From Tannerella sp. (GTDB lineage: Bacteria > Bacteroidota > Bacteroidia > Bacteroidales > Tannerellaceae), in the NCBI GenBank assembly GCA_031268395.1, contig JAIRXI010000242.1, positions 1 to 7,636 on the forward strand: DNA of 7,636 bases, written 5' to 3'. Positions 7,561 to 7,636 of the stretch are shown one piece after another. Each line of letters starts with the position of its first letter. Within the stretch, counting starts at the first letter, position 1. The notes beneath the pieces are model-generated. The model saw nothing but the letters and a program-made list of their open reading frames with translations. It was not told the origin of the DNA and searched no databases. A program made the translations under genes and the position numbers.

Positions 7561-7594
7561 TGTGCCTGTCGTTGCAGGACAGCGCGCCGTGCTC

Positions 7595-7625
7595 CGTCAT
7601 TGCGAGGAGGAACGACGAAGCAACC
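7595..7625. repeat. REP-like intergenic sequence
   Basis: The stretch begins CGTCATTGCGAGGAGGAACG and continues ACGAAGCAACC. From memory it resembles a short imperfect palindrome (CATTGCGAGG...GAAGCAAT type) found in many copies in the intergenic regions of diverse bacteria. Weak pairing is visible (CGTC with GACG, TTGC with GCAA). It lies 34 bases beyond the end of the 42-bp array, and the window ends shortly after it. No gene is visible from 7561 to 7636. Confidence 0.5.
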
Positions 7626-7636
7626 GCCGAAGCACG

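Noticed and set aside
7205..7600. Minus-strand open frame of 131 codons with a 14-residue repeat (SRASRET...)
   Set aside because: It exists because 42 is a multiple of three and the core lacks stops in several frames; another frame is also open. Its start lies in the REP-like sequence, and there is no promoter match or ribosome site.

Overview
This window looks like a chromosomal segment of a fairly GC-rich member of the Bacteroidales (Bacteroidota), possibly near Tannerellaceae or Porphyromonadaceae. The evidence is the pyrG-yidC gene pair with Bacteroidota-type protein sequences, three promoters that each match the Bacteroidota -7 box TAnnTTTG, weak or absent Shine-Dalgarno sequences, and a TPR/OmpA-like lipoprotein of a type I recall from Bacteroidales. 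The genus is an inference and was not tested.

Layout. Positions 1-997 carry no convincing gene. They hold a cluster of short palindromic repeats (104-189), an 8-bp tandem repeat (264-295), a large imperfect palindrome (element 1, 488-848), another inverted repeat (855-921) and the pyrG promoter (938-968). Next come pyrG (CTP synthase, 998-2644, GTG start) and, 25 bases later, yidC (membrane insertase, 2670-4598), probably one transcription unit. A tRNA-Leu(UAG) with its own promoter lies at 4676-4757. Positions 4758-5349 are intergenic: a run of hairpins, a second large palindrome (element 2, 4941-5285) that shares a core of about 135 bp with element 1, and the terminator of the next gene. 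A lipoprotein gene runs on the minus strand (5350-7041) with its promoter near 7121-7151. Positions 7160-7636 are non-coding and contain a 42-bp tandem array (7282-7560) and a REP-like sequence (7595-7625).

The genes are housekeeping: CTP supply, inner-membrane protein insertion, a leucine tRNA and a periplasmic-side envelope lipoprotein. I see no defence system, transposase, integrase or biosynthetic cluster. The unusual content is in the spacers between genes, which are packed with structured repeats. These are the two related palindromic elements, which look like non-autonomous (MITE- or REP-like) elements, and the tandem hairpin array whose paired arms change together. One coding oddity is an asparagine in YidC where other members of the family, as I recall them, have a basic residue in the membrane groove.
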